In this document: positions 51,853 to 60,892 of the stretch, piece after piece
Position numbering within the stretch: position 1 is the first letter of the stretch
Layout: the number at the start of each line of letters is the position of its first letter
NCBI GenBank assembly: GCA_016196825.1
Contig: JACPWY010000041.1
Location: forward strand, 38,954 to 102,953
Direction: 5' to 3'
From: Deltaproteobacteria bacterium
GTDB lineage: Bacteria; Bdellovibrionota; FAC87; UBA2466
Length of the DNA stretch: 64,000 bases
Position numbers and translations under genes: made by a program
Notes under the pieces: model-generated
Databases searched by the model: none
Seen by the model: the letters and a program-made list of their open reading frames with translations, nothing else
Told to the model about the DNA's origin: nothing

Positions 51853-52863
51853 TTAAGCAGGCAGCTCCGGCAAAATCAAATTCTCTGGACGCAACTGGTC
51901 CAAACACAGGTAGTTCTCACACCTTTCCCCCCAACACGCCTTCAAACCCGGGCATTCCACACTCGGCACCAAAACATTCACTTTCCCAGTCCCACCCCAT
52001 GGGGCCCACCGGTCACGGTGCTGCGCCCTCACCGGCGAAAAGATTCCCAGAGTTTCCACACCCACATAATGAGCCAAATGAAGCGGCCCCGTCGCCGGCG
52101 CGACGACGAGGCAACTCCGGCGAAACAGCTCCGCTGTCTCCTGCAACGTCAGACCAAAAAACCGAACCAAGCCCGAAATGCGCTCAGTCAAAGTTGCCGC
52201 CAGTTCGGCATCCAACGGCGCCGGCCCCTGCGACAAAACTACCCTTCGCCCCGCCTCAAGCAGACTCCGCACCAATCGCACGTAAGTCTCCACCGATGCA
52301 TTGAGCGCGCTCCCGCCCATTCCTGGGTGAACAACGACAAAGTCTCCCTCAACACCCGCGTCTCCCAACCACGCGGCCACCCGTTCGGATTCCCACCGGT
52401 TCTCCGGCAAGGAAATCTTCGGAGGCAACGTCAGCTTTCTCTCACCAAAAAGCTTCTTCGCAAAAAGCTCGGTCAAATCCAAATTGTACTCGGCTTCATT
52501 CTTGGCAGCCCGCGAACGATGTTGAATGATGCCGCCATTGAGAAGCAGAAATGAAGCCGGCCGTGAATAGATCCCAACCCTCACGCCAATCCATTCGCGC
52601 CAAGCCTCGTACATTAGGTCAGTGTCTGAAAAGAGAAAGAGAATCCCGTTGTAGGCCTTCCTCAAGCCCCCTTGAGGCCACGACGTGATCCCTTCAATCT
52701 GGTTTTTCAGCAACCAACTCCGCAAGGCCGGAAGAACCGCCTCACGGCAGAAAAAATCGATAGCAAGTTCGGGATAGGCCATTCGCAACGAGAGCAAAGA
52801 CGGTAACGCCATCAACGCATCCCCCAGCCGATCATTACGTGCGACCAAAACCCTCACTTCCAC
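51853..52863 (-). CDS. glycosyltransferase family 9 (heptosyltransferase-like)
   Basis: A 336-residue GT-B enzyme with 'LVARNDRLGDALMALPSLLSLRMAYPE' at the N-terminus and 'VVHPGMGGSALNASVETYVRLVRSLLEAGRRVVLSQGPAP' plus 'SCLVVAPATGPLHLAHYVGVETLGIFSPVRAQHRDRWAPWG' in the donor half. The last is the GT9 signature. It probably adds heptose or another sugar to the LPS core. It sits directly upstream of the heptose kinase, supporting the role. It overlaps meaB by ten bases. Confidence 0.85.
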   Translation of the reverse strand: MEVRVLVARNDRLGDALMALPSLLSLRMAYPELAIDFFCREAVLPALRSWLLKNQIEGITSWPQGGLRKAYNGILFLFSDTDLMYEAWREWIGVRVGIYSRPASFLLLNGGIIQHRSRAAKNEAEYNLDLTELFAKKLFGERKLTLPPKISLPENRWESERVAAWLGDAGVEGDFVVVHPGMGGSALNASVETYVRLVRSLLEAGRRVVLSQGPAPLDAELAATLTERISGLVRFFGLTLQETAELFRRSCLVVAPATGPLHLAHYVGVETLGIFSPVRAQHRDRWAPWGGTGKVNVLVPSVECPGLKACWGERCENYLCLDQLRPENLILPELPA

Positions 52864-53759
52864 CTCGGCGGCGTCCAGGCCTTAATGAACCTCATCGCAA
52901 AATCATAGGGATTCGCAGCATCCTCCACAACGGTCCCCAGCCACCGACGCACCTCCCCCAACACCCAGCTTTCCACAAGTTCCGTCCGCTCGAACGCTCC
53001 CCTGTCCGCTCTGCGCGCGGCCTTCAATCGCGTCAACTGGTTCTGAATAACCAAGAAAAGATCATCGATTGACTTCACATCCCCCTGACTCGTCCCCACA
53101 ACGGGCACCTGAGGTCTCTTCGACAGAGAGACCATCTCCTTCAATGCCAGCGTCAATTCCGACGCCCGCTCCCGATCGCTTTTATTCACCACCAACACAT
53201 CACCAATTTCCAAAACACCGGCCTTCAGCACCTGAATCCCATCCCCCGACTCGGGAACTAATACCACCATCGTCGCATCAGCGATTCGCCTCACATCCAC
53301 CTCGCTCTGCCCCACCCCCACCGTCTCAAGCAAGATGGAATCAAACCCAGCAAGGTCCATCAGGTGCACCGCCTCACGAGTGGCAATCGACAAACCACCC
53401 AACCGCCCACGCGTGCTCACGCTGCGAATAAAAACACCCATGTCATTGAAATGATTCGAAAGACGAATGCGATCACCCAGAAGCGCCCCATCCGAAAATG
53501 GACTGATGGGATCCACGGCGAGTACCCCCACCTTCTGGCCCTCTTTTCGCAGCCTCTCCACAAGGAGCCCAATCAACGTGCTCTTCCCGGCCCCCGGCGG
53601 CCCAGTGACGCCCAAGACGGAGGCCTTCCCCAATCGGTCATATTGTCTGGCGAGCAATTCCCAAACAGCCGGATCGCGGTTCTCCGCGGCTGAAATCCAT
53701 TTGGCCAGTGCCCGCCCATCCCCGGCGAGCAACGGCTTTTCGAGCGCCCCCAAACTCAT
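52854..53759 (-). CDS. meaB: MeaB-family methylmalonyl-CoA mutase chaperone GTPase
   Basis: A 301-residue G3E P-loop GTPase. Walker A 'GPPGAGKS' (53-60), 'AVDPISPFSDGALLGDRIRL' and 'LLETVGVGQSEVDVRRIADATMVVLVPESGDGIQ' are ArgK/MeaB signatures, and the NKxD is 'NKSD'. MeaB protects and reactivates adenosylcobalamin-dependent methylmalonyl-CoA mutase. The mutase itself is not in the window. It fits with the PduO-type adenosyltransferase at 8.1-8.6 kb. It overlaps cca by ATGA. Confidence 0.9.
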   Translation of the reverse strand: MSLGALEKPLLAGDGRALAKWISAAENRDPAVWELLARQYDRLGKASVLGVTGPPGAGKSTLIGLLVERLRKEGQKVGVLAVDPISPFSDGALLGDRIRLSNHFNDMGVFIRSVSTRGRLGGLSIATREAVHLMDLAGFDSILLETVGVGQSEVDVRRIADATMVVLVPESGDGIQVLKAGVLEIGDVLVVNKSDRERASELTLALKEMVSLSKRPQVPVVGTSQGDVKSIDDLFLVIQNQLTRLKAARRADRGAFERTELVESWVLGEVRRWLGTVVEDAANPYDFAMRFIKAWTPPRWK

Positions 53760-55072
53760 TTGTCTTTCAAGGGAAACTTCTCCCGCACCCAGGCCAGTGC
53801 CGCGGTCTTGTCCCCCAATTCCCCCTCCAAAATAGAATCCTCTACAGCTCGGATAATCTTAGAGAATTCCCGCCCCGGTGTATAGCCAAGCGCGATCAGA
53901 TCATCCCCTGTCACAAGGCGCAGCGGCGGAGGGGGTAACTTCCGAAACTCCCCCAGTTTCTGCTGGCAAAAATGGTAGGCATCGAGCTTCCCGTGGCTCG
54001 AAAGGCAGTCGATCCGATGAAGCTCCAAATGCAAGTCGAATCGCCGGATCCCCAGAAATCGCTTCAACGTGCTGACCCGCATCTGAAACGCGTCCTTGAA
54101 TCTCAAATGTTCAGCCACGAGCTCGCAAACCAGGTCCGTCACCTCATTTGAGAACGCCAAACGCTTCAGGATCACGCGCGACATCTCGGCCCCAATTCGA
54201 TCATGACCATGAAAACGAATTCGATCGACAGCCCTTTCAAAGGTGGCCGGCTTAGCGATGTCATGGAAAAGTGCCCCTAGCGCCAGTTCGAGACAAGGAT
54301 TGGAAAGCTGATCGAGCAACATCAGAGTGTGGATGTAGACGTCCCCTTCAGGGTGATACTCCATCGGCTGCTCCACCCCCTTAAGAGTGATCACCTCCGG
54401 CAAGATCTCCGCCAAGAGCCCAGTCCGATCCAGAAGTCGAATCCCCTCACCGGGCTTCGGGCCCGTCAGAATCTTTCCCAGCTCATCCCGAACCCGCTCC
54501 TGACTCACCGACTGAATATCTTTTGCGCGCCCCTGAATCACGACCAGGCAGCCCAGATCAATTTCGAATCCCAATTGAATCGCAAACCTCACTGCGCGCA
54601 GCAGCCTCAGATGATCCTCTTCAAACCGCTTTTCTGCCTGCCCAATCGTGCGAATCCGCCCCGCTTTGAGATCCGCCGCTCCACCGACGAGGTCCACCAC
54701 CTTCTCCAACCGGGTGTCGTAGTACATGCCATTGACGGTGAAGTCTCTGCGTCTCGCATCATCCTCCAACGTCGCGAACGTGACCCCTTCCGGGTGCCGC
54801 CCGTCTCGATAGGAGCCGTCCGTTCGAAAGGTTGCCACCTCAAATGGAATGTCGTTCTCAACGACCAGAATCACACCAAATTGGACCCCCACCGGAACCG
54901 TTTTCGAAAAAATCTTCTGCACCTGCTCTGGGTGAGCACTGGTCGCGATGTCGAAATCCTTCGGCTCCACACCCCTCAAACGATCGCGCACACACCCGCC
55001 CGCCAGGTAGGTTTCAAACCCACTCGAAATAAGTCGGTCGACAATACTGCGGGCGATAGCTTCCTGGTTCAT
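53756..55072 (-). CDS. cca: CCA tRNA nucleotidyltransferase / poly(A) polymerase family
   Basis: A 438-residue class II nucleotidyltransferase; the ATG at 55072 overlaps the stop of the preceding gene (TGATG). 'LAGGCVRDRLRGVEPKDFDIATSAHPEQVQKIF' contains the GG and D-x-D catalytic motifs, 'RRDFTVNGMYYD' and 'EEDHLRLLRAVRFAIQLGFEID' the nucleotide-binding and neck regions. An HD-like 'ALFHDIAKPATF' lies near residue 260. Family split between CCA-adding and poly(A) polymerase is not decidable here, but the HD-bearing form suggests CCA repair. Confidence 0.88.
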   Translation of the reverse strand: MNQEAIARSIVDRLISSGFETYLAGGCVRDRLRGVEPKDFDIATSAHPEQVQKIFSKTVPVGVQFGVILVVENDIPFEVATFRTDGSYRDGRHPEGVTFATLEDDARRRDFTVNGMYYDTRLEKVVDLVGGAADLKAGRIRTIGQAEKRFEEDHLRLLRAVRFAIQLGFEIDLGCLVVIQGRAKDIQSVSQERVRDELGKILTGPKPGEGIRLLDRTGLLAEILPEVITLKGVEQPMEYHPEGDVYIHTLMLLDQLSNPCLELALGALFHDIAKPATFERAVDRIRFHGHDRIGAEMSRVILKRLAFSNEVTDLVCELVAEHLRFKDAFQMRVSTLKRFLGIRRFDLHLELHRIDCLSSHGKLDAYHFCQQKLGEFRKLPPPPLRLVTGDDLIALGYTPGREFSKIIRAVEDSILEGELGDKTAALAWVREKFPLKDK

Positions 55073-55545
55073 CACAGAGCCGTTCGAATGACGATGAGCG
55101 GCCAGCTCACAAAAAAATCTGCGATGGGCGGCGCAAAATTCAAGCGGAAAACGGTGCCAATGGCAAAGTTCGGACCGACCAAATAGTCGACTCCCATTCC
55201 AGCGTGCAAAAGAAGCCCGAGCGGCGATGCGGCCGTTGCCCCCGTCGCGACTGCAAACCCGATGCCCGCCTCAAAACATGGCCGCACCTTCGCGTGGTCA
55301 CCCGCCAAATACCGAACGGTCCCAGAAACACCAAAAATCGAATTCTCCGAGATCCCCGCCTGAATCAACGGCCCCATAAAGACTCGCGGCGTACTCGCGT
55401 ACTCAAGCTGCGGACTCACCAAGAGCTGCGTCCCTCCGGGGGCACCCACTGTCAGACCAAACCCTCCCGCAGCATTCCAGGCGTCGGTAGATGAAGCCCA
55501 AACAGGCACCGAAAATATCAACCAAACGATCGCTACGGGGAACAT
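55072..55545 (-). CDS. secreted beta-rich hypothetical protein
   Basis: A 157-residue protein from the ATG at 55545, with a strong GGAGGAAT site. Signal peptide (MFPVAIVWLIFSVPVWA), then a Gly-rich beta pattern ('AAGGFGLTVGAPGGTQLLVSPQLEYAS', 'FGVSGTVRYLAGDHAKVRPCFEAGIGFAVATGATAASPLGLLLHAGMGVDYLVGPNFAIGTVFRLNF') reminiscent of small outer-membrane barrels. No family recognised. Precedes cca (TGATG overlap). Confidence 0.55.
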   Translation of the reverse strand: MFPVAIVWLIFSVPVWASSTDAWNAAGGFGLTVGAPGGTQLLVSPQLEYASTPRVFMGPLIQAGISENSIFGVSGTVRYLAGDHAKVRPCFEAGIGFAVATGATAASPLGLLLHAGMGVDYLVGPNFAIGTVFRLNFAPPIADFFVSWPLIVIRTAL

Positions 55546-55698
55546 GATTCCTCCAAGGGCCGGTAGCATACAAGGCTCCCGCACCCCGCACAATCCGCCA
55601 TTAGATCCAACCAACTTGCGGGCGAATTCCCCCAGGCTGCTACCTCGCCCCTCAAGAAACTGCTAGAAATCGCCGATACGAGGAAAACGGGGGTGGCC

Positions 55699-56289
55699 AT
55701 GCCTGTATCACTCACTCTGTTGATCTTGTTTTTTCCGATGCTCGCCTTCTCAGATGACTTAGCGAAATCGGAGGACAAGTTAACCGAAAAAATCGTTTCG
55801 ATGAGTTTGGAAAAGATGAAAGATGACCCAATCACCGCCCTGAATTTTATTTCCAAGCAATTAGGTCAAACACGATCTGAACTAAATGGAGCCTCCTTCA
55901 GCGACTGAATCGAGGCCCTCGTCTTCACGGGAAATCTAAGGAAAATAACGAACCTTCCCTTGAGTTACACGCAAAGGAAGAGTTTGGAAGAACGAATGAA
56001 ACGCCTGATGGAGATTAAAAGGGCGTTGGCACCCATCACCCAATTCCTTGAGTTCACAAAGCCGCTCCCTGATAAATGGCAAGAAGTCATGCGACGTGCC
56101 CTTTTGGCAGACACCGATGGTATCCGGTCACGGATCGATACCAGCCTCCTGGGAATCTACGTTCAATCAAAGTTTGATTCAGATGAGTTTTGCGCAGCAA
56201 AGAGACGTTGCGATTCCAACGAGGCCGCCACCCCCCACGCTGGGAATAAACTAGACAGCCTCAATCCAGGCAAAGCACACGACAATTGA
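55699..56289 (+). pseudogene. secreted hypothetical protein interrupted by one in-frame TGA
   Basis: From the ATG at 55699 a signal peptide (MPVSLTLLILFFPMLAFS) and a helical region run to a TGA at 55906-55908. Beyond it the same frame stays open for another 126 codons ('IEALVFTGNLRKITNLPL...RKSLEERMKRLMEIKRALAPITQFLEF') to a TGA at 56287-56289. The downstream part reads as normal protein, so a single nonsense change (for example from TGG) seems to have split one gene of about 196 codons. An internal ATG at 55960 could start a shorter product. Readthrough is not excluded, since TGA is the leakiest stop. No family recognised. Confidence 0.5.
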
Positions 56290-56348
56290 TGTGCCATGCG
56301 CGGTGAGGGGTTCCTCATACTCTCGCCCACAAATGCCGATAGGTCGGT

Positions 56349-56819
56349 GTGAGACACGCCCTCCTCCTCCTCTTTCTCGTTCCGGCTTCTTTCCTACGGG
56401 CTGAATGGAGCGAACAAGAAATGAAGCGTCATCCCAATGCAGTGAAAGCGCTCAGCGATCCGCGAGTCATGCAAATGCTGGCCGACGATCCCAACCTCTC
56501 TTTGAAATTAATGGATCCTCAATTTCGAAAGGATCTCTACCAGGATCCCAAAATGATGAAGGCCCGTGAAGAGTATATCCAAAAAGGAACTCTCTCGAAG
56601 GACCTTCCCAAAACTCTGAAACAAAAGGCTAACCCCCACGCCCAACCAGCCCCCACCGTCGCCGAAAGCCCTGATGTCCCAGTTCTCCCCGGCGAGTACC
56701 AAACCGAAATCGATTATCTTTCGAGCTTAGGCTCAGCCAGCAAAGCGACCGATGCACTCGGCCTTCCTCCCCCGTCCGATCCCCTTGGGATCGGCACCTC
56801 TTCCGACTACCCATTCTGA
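56349..56819 (+). CDS. small secreted protein with DP-motif repeats
   Basis: A 156-residue protein, apparently from a GTG at 56349. Signal peptide (RHALLLLFLVPASFLRA). Residues about 30-75 contain Asp-Pro four times at 9-10 residue intervals (LSDPRVM, ADDPNLS, MDPQFRK, QDPKMMK), a pattern like the STI1/DP helical domains of co-chaperones. The C-terminal half is Pro-rich. The family is otherwise unknown, so the STI1 likeness is only suggestive. It lies between two secreted orphans on the same strand. Confidence 0.5.
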   Translation: MRHALLLLFLVPASFLRAEWSEQEMKRHPNAVKALSDPRVMQMLADDPNLSLKLMDPQFRKDLYQDPKMMKAREEYIQKGTLSKDLPKTLKQKANPHAQPAPTVAESPDVPVLPGEYQTEIDYLSSLGSASKATDALGLPPPSDPLGIGTSSDYPF

Positions 56820-56880
56820 ACTTGACGTACCGAGTCACAATTGCCAGGTTTTCTTCTCAATCCAGATTGAAGGGGGGAAC

Positions 56881-57894
56881 GTGCAAAGGTGGGAATCTGT
56901 CAGAAAGTTAATTGCCATCATTCTGATTCCGTTCCTCCTCGCCATACCCTCGTTTGCCACCGGTGAGTCCTGCCCCGAGCAGCTGAATATCTCCGGCGAA
57001 CTAACCCACCAGATCGACCAAATGATCAATGCCACACCCGGTTGGTTCGCACGGCGACGGCTCGCAAAGTCCCTCGCCCAGATGCAGCCAAAGCTGGCGG
57101 ATCGAATCACAAAAGTGTGCGGTTCCGTCGCGAATTGCTCGGCACAAGATTTGGCGCTCGCCACATCTGTTTCTCTCAGAGAGGCCCTCGCCACTCTGGA
57201 CTCCCCCACCCAAAGTCTCCTTCGTCCGTTCTGCGGGCTCGTGGTCGCTCTCGCCACCAACGCCGGACTTCAGATACTCCTCTCTCAGTCCTTGCCCCAG
57301 ATCATGCCGGCTCAGTACGCAACCGTCGTCGCGAGCTCCATCAACACATTCACCACCATTTTAATTTTCGCACTGGGCGCCCCCATTCTTGAGCGCCTGC
57401 AAAACCGAGTACGCCAGTGGGCTCTCAAGGAGCGCACAGTCACCTCGACAACCAAGAACCCCCATCTAGACGGCTTCGAGCAGACCTACTGGGCTTCGCA
57501 GGCGCTGTGGGGAATCCCAGGTCTCGCCGGCCGCAATATCCACCGAACGGTCGTGTCCGAAATCCGCTACCCGCTATCGATGGCAGCCATCATGGCCACC
57601 GTCGATCAAGGAAATGGCATGGATAAGGCAGCGGCCCTCATAGCCCAACTTCTTCACGATCTCCACCTCTACGCCGAGGTCGAGCCACTCCGTTATTCCG
57701 ACCAAGCCTATATCTGGTTCGGCCGATCGTACGTGACCGAGAAGAACTTCGAGAGCTTCCAAACGGAGATCGTGGAATACCTAAAGGTTCTCGACCCCAA
57801 AATAGTCACCGACCCCGAGACCCGAGAGTTCTACACCCGAATTATTCACTCTTGGTTTCGGCCGCGTTTGCGCACCCAGATTCTCGGCGAATAG
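56881..57894 (+). CDS. secreted or membrane-associated hypothetical protein
   Basis: A 337-residue protein from a GTG at 56881, behind GGGGGGAA. Signal peptide (LIAIILIPFLLAIPSFA), a helical region, one or two hydrophobic stretches near 110-175 ('GLVVALATNAGLQILLSQSLPQIMPAQYATVVASSINTFTTILIFALGAPI') and a soluble helical C-terminus ('HLYAEVEPLRYSDQAYIWFGRSYVTEKNFESFQTEIVEYLKVL'). No known family. Its last 49 bases overlap the 3' end of the convergent HD phosphohydrolase gene. Confidence 0.5.
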   Translation: MQRWESVRKLIAIILIPFLLAIPSFATGESCPEQLNISGELTHQIDQMINATPGWFARRRLAKSLAQMQPKLADRITKVCGSVANCSAQDLALATSVSLREALATLDSPTQSLLRPFCGLVVALATNAGLQILLSQSLPQIMPAQYATVVASSINTFTTILIFALGAPILERLQNRVRQWALKERTVTSTTKNPHLDGFEQTYWASQALWGIPGLAGRNIHRTVVSEIRYPLSMAAIMATVDQGNGMDKAAALIAQLLHDLHLYAEVEPLRYSDQAYIWFGRSYVTEKNFESFQTEIVEYLKVLDPKIVTDPETREFYTRIIHSWFRPRLRTQILGE

Positions 57895-59288
57895 CTCATC
57901 GAGTGAAACTCACGAGCGATTGGAGAAGCATCAAACCAGCGATTCACAAAAATCTTCCCCCGCCCCAAGCCCTCCGGGGAAAGCACATTGTAAAGAAAAA
58001 CCCCCATCCGATCCTTCATAAAAGGACGATCGAGATCCTCTACCTTCTGATAACCCGAATCCATCAGCTCGGATTCGATCCCGCTGTCGGTCAGATAGCT
58101 CTTCACATCGAACGCCGCCTCCCTCTCCCGCACAAGCAACTTCCTCACCAGGCGAGCCCCCAAACGCTCCGAAAGAAGATCAGAAAATTTCTCGTCGCTC
58201 AACCCTCGATGGATGTCGAGCGTCACCACCCACTCCTTTTCATCCAGCCTCGAGCGGGCCAACTCTCGACGAATCGTTTCCTCAAGACCGACAATCTTCG
58301 GGTGCAAATAAACCTGCGCGTACATCTGGTATAGACTGAACGTAAAATCGTCGAGAATGTGCTGATTCTTCGCGCTTGAGATCAATACCACGTCTTTCGG
58401 CTCTCGCTCCTCATTTGGGTGCACCGCCAAACACGGCATTACCTGCCCCAAAATTCTCCCCCACTCAATCCCTCCAATGTGAACTCCACAGTTGCGCCCG
58501 TCTCTTTGGATGTAATCGATCCTATCAACGTCAAAAGGCCCCGAAATCATCGGACGTAACAACCGGTGAATCTGAATCCCCCCCTTAATTCCAGCCGCCT
58601 TCAACTCCTTCAAAAGACTCGCCTCCAGCTCCGAGCCGGTCTTTTCGGTCAACAGTTTCTTGTGAATGAGCGAAGCCACTGCGAGAAAATAAAGAAGCGA
58701 GCGACCAATCACCCCATCCTTTTCCATGTCGCTCAAGATCTCATGCAGGTAGAGCAGAGTAATGTCCTCATGCCTGAACCGCTCCCCGCGATCAATGATC
58801 CCTTTGAGATAGCTCCTGGAATGCTGCTCAAGCGAACCCGTCGGCCGCCGAAAATCCTGAGGCACCTTCAATGTCTCAAAGGTGTGACTCCAAGGTCCAT
58901 GCCCTACGTCATGGAGTAGCCCTGCCAGTTTAGCCACCCTGAACCAAAACTCATTCGACTTCGCATCACCTGACACCACTTCCAGACACTCTCGCGTTTG
59001 CCCGGTCAGAAACTCCGTTCCGCCCACTTTTCCTTGAAAGTCGAATTGGCTAACGCCCCAACCCTCAATCAACTGTTCAAAATATTTTCCAGCCAGGTAG
59101 CTGCAGCCTAAGGAATGTTCAAATCTCGAATGAGAGGCGCAGGGAAAAACATAATGGGCCAAGCCAACTTGGTGAATGTGACGGAGTCTCTGAAAGTTAG
59201 GGTGATCAATCGCCGCCCGCAAAACCTGATCGAAGGAGATATCCCCATGAAGTTCATCACGGATAATCAGCGGCTTGGCGACGCCCAT
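57846..59288 (-). CDS. HD-domain phosphohydrolase, SAMHD1/dGTPase-like
   Basis: A 480-residue protein from the ATG at 59288, which overlaps the gltX stop (TGATG). 'HPNFQRLRHIHQVGLAHYVFPCASHSRFEHSLGCSYLAGKYFEQL' followed by 'LAGLLHDVGHGPWSHTFE' is the HD signature of the SAMHD1-like/dNTP triphosphohydrolase group: the first His (SRFEHS), HD pair (LLHDVGHG) and a later Asp ('DVDRIDYIQRDGRNCGV'). It would bind metal and hydrolyse nucleotides, probably dNTPs. Substrate is inferred from relatives. It follows gltX as a likely co-transcribed gene. Confidence 0.85.
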   Translation of the reverse strand: MGVAKPLIIRDELHGDISFDQVLRAAIDHPNFQRLRHIHQVGLAHYVFPCASHSRFEHSLGCSYLAGKYFEQLIEGWGVSQFDFQGKVGGTEFLTGQTRECLEVVSGDAKSNEFWFRVAKLAGLLHDVGHGPWSHTFETLKVPQDFRRPTGSLEQHSRSYLKGIIDRGERFRHEDITLLYLHEILSDMEKDGVIGRSLLYFLAVASLIHKKLLTEKTGSELEASLLKELKAAGIKGGIQIHRLLRPMISGPFDVDRIDYIQRDGRNCGVHIGGIEWGRILGQVMPCLAVHPNEEREPKDVVLISSAKNQHILDDFTFSLYQMYAQVYLHPKIVGLEETIRRELARSRLDEKEWVVTLDIHRGLSDEKFSDLLSERLGARLVRKLLVREREAAFDVKSYLTDSGIESELMDSGYQKVEDLDRPFMKDRMGVFLYNVLSPEGLGRGKIFVNRWFDASPIAREFHSMSYSPRIWVRKRGRNQE

Positions 59289-60691
59289 CACGCCCTCGAA
59301 AGCGACTCGACCGCCTGGTGAATGCGCCGAAGCACGGTCTCACGCCCCTGGACCTCAAGCATCTCAAACAATCCCGGGCTCACCTTTCCACCCGTCACGG
59401 CGAAACGAAGCGCCTGCGCCATCTGGGCCAGTTTCTCCCCGCGCGTTTCCACAAGCGTTCGCACACTCGCCTCCAATCCAGCTTTGTCGAAGCCCGAAGT
59501 CGAAAGCACGCTCCCTGCCTCCCTAAGCCTTTCAATCGTCGAAGCCTTTTCTTCCACCTTTATCCCCGCCTCGTAGACCGGGTCCGGCCCAAAGAGACAG
59601 TTGAGTTGGTCAATGAGTTCAAGAATGGTTTTCACCTTCGCCTGAATAATGGCCACGCCAGCCTCAAACCGCTTTTCATCCACACCACTCGCAAATGCGA
59701 TTTCGTTCAAAAAATAGGTTCGGAGATAGTTCACGAGCCTGGCCGATGACGCTTCACGGAAAAAATGCCCACTGATCCAATTCAGCTTCTCGGGGTTAAA
59801 GATGGCATTTGCCTTTCCAATCTTGTCCAGCGAGAAAACCTTGATCAGCTCATCGACAGTGAAAATCTCCTGGTCCCCGTGACTCCACCCCATCCTCACC
59901 AAGAAATTAATGATGGCCTCAGGCAGAAAGCCCATTTTTTGATACTCAAGTGTCGAACCGGCCCCATGCCGCTTGCTCAACTTGGCCCGATCGGTCCCCA
60001 TGATCATCGGTAAATGGGCAAACCGCGGCACCGCAAAGCCCAAAGTCTGATAAAGCATAATCTGTTTGGGCGTATTATTGATGTGATCATCACCCCGCAA
60101 AACATGCGTAATTTTCTGATCGAAATCGTCGACAACAACCGCATAATTGTAGGTCGGATTTCCATCGGTCCGCGAAATCACCCAATCATCGAAGTCCCGA
60201 TTCTGAAACTTGATCGAACCACGAATGCAATCTTCAAACTCGGTCTCGCCTCTCGACGGAATCACGGCACGAATGACTGTTTTCCCGTGAGTCAGCCCCT
60301 TTGTTCGACAAGTGCCCGGGTACCGAAACGCCCGTTTCTCCTTCTCACACTGGGCCCGCACCTTATCGAGCTCCTCGGGGGTGCATTCACAACGGTAGGC
60401 CTGCCCCTTCTTAAGCATCTGGTCGATAATTTCGTTGTAACGCTCCCCTCTTTTGGACTGAAAAACAGGCGGTTCATCCCAGTTCATCCCTAGCCATCGC
60501 AGGCTCTCCATGATGTCGTCGGTAAAGTGGGGCAGCGATCGCTCCCGATCGGTGTCTTCGATTCGAAGTAGGAACACCCCACCCATCGCCCGAGCGAAGA
60601 GCCAATTGAACAAAGCGGTTCTCGCCCCTCCAATATGGAGGAACCCGGTTGGAGAGGGCGCGAAGCGAGTGCGAATGGGCCGGTCGGTCAT
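59288..60691 (-). CDS. gltX: glutamyl-tRNA synthetase
   Basis: A 467-residue class I synthetase from the ATG at 60691. The HIGH motif is HIGG near 19-22 ('TGFLHIGGARTALFNWLFA') and the KMSKS is 'KLSKRHG' near 235, both usual for GluRS. A zinc-ribbon-like 'CECTPEELDKVRAQCEKEKRAFRYPGTCR' lies near 100-130. Anticodon-binding helices follow to the end. It attaches Glu to tRNA-Glu. It is divergent from the str operon. Confidence 0.96.
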   Translation of the reverse strand: MTDRPIRTRFAPSPTGFLHIGGARTALFNWLFARAMGGVFLLRIEDTDRERSLPHFTDDIMESLRWLGMNWDEPPVFQSKRGERYNEIIDQMLKKGQAYRCECTPEELDKVRAQCEKEKRAFRYPGTCRTKGLTHGKTVIRAVIPSRGETEFEDCIRGSIKFQNRDFDDWVISRTDGNPTYNYAVVVDDFDQKITHVLRGDDHINNTPKQIMLYQTLGFAVPRFAHLPMIMGTDRAKLSKRHGAGSTLEYQKMGFLPEAIINFLVRMGWSHGDQEIFTVDELIKVFSLDKIGKANAIFNPEKLNWISGHFFREASSARLVNYLRTYFLNEIAFASGVDEKRFEAGVAIIQAKVKTILELIDQLNCLFGPDPVYEAGIKVEEKASTIERLREAGSVLSTSGFDKAGLEASVRTLVETRGEKLAQMAQALRFAVTGGKVSPGLFEMLEVQGRETVLRRIHQAVESLSRA

Positions 60692-60835
60692 AAAGTCGTA
60701 CACCTTAACAGAATCCCCCGCTCTTTCAAATGGTTACGGAACACACTCAACGCAATGCAAAATGACGCGCTTACTCCAAGTGATCCAAACCCTGAGATTC
60801 ACTTCTAAAAACGCTCGAAAAACGGCTCAAAATGT

Positions 60836-60864
60836 TTGACAGAAAAATACCCTTTTGTTACAGG
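60836..60864 (+). promoter_or_regulatory. promoter of the str operon
   Basis: A perfect -35 TTGACA (60836-60841) with an extended -10 like TGT-TACAGG (60856-60864) 17 bases on. The -10 hexamer matches only three of six, but the TG extension and the consensus -35 support it. It lies 29 bases upstream of rpsL. Regulation of the operon by S7 is known in E. coli; no leader structure was identified here. Confidence 0.5.
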
Positions 60865-60892
60865 TGCTTAGTTTAAAAATTGAGGAAAGTGA

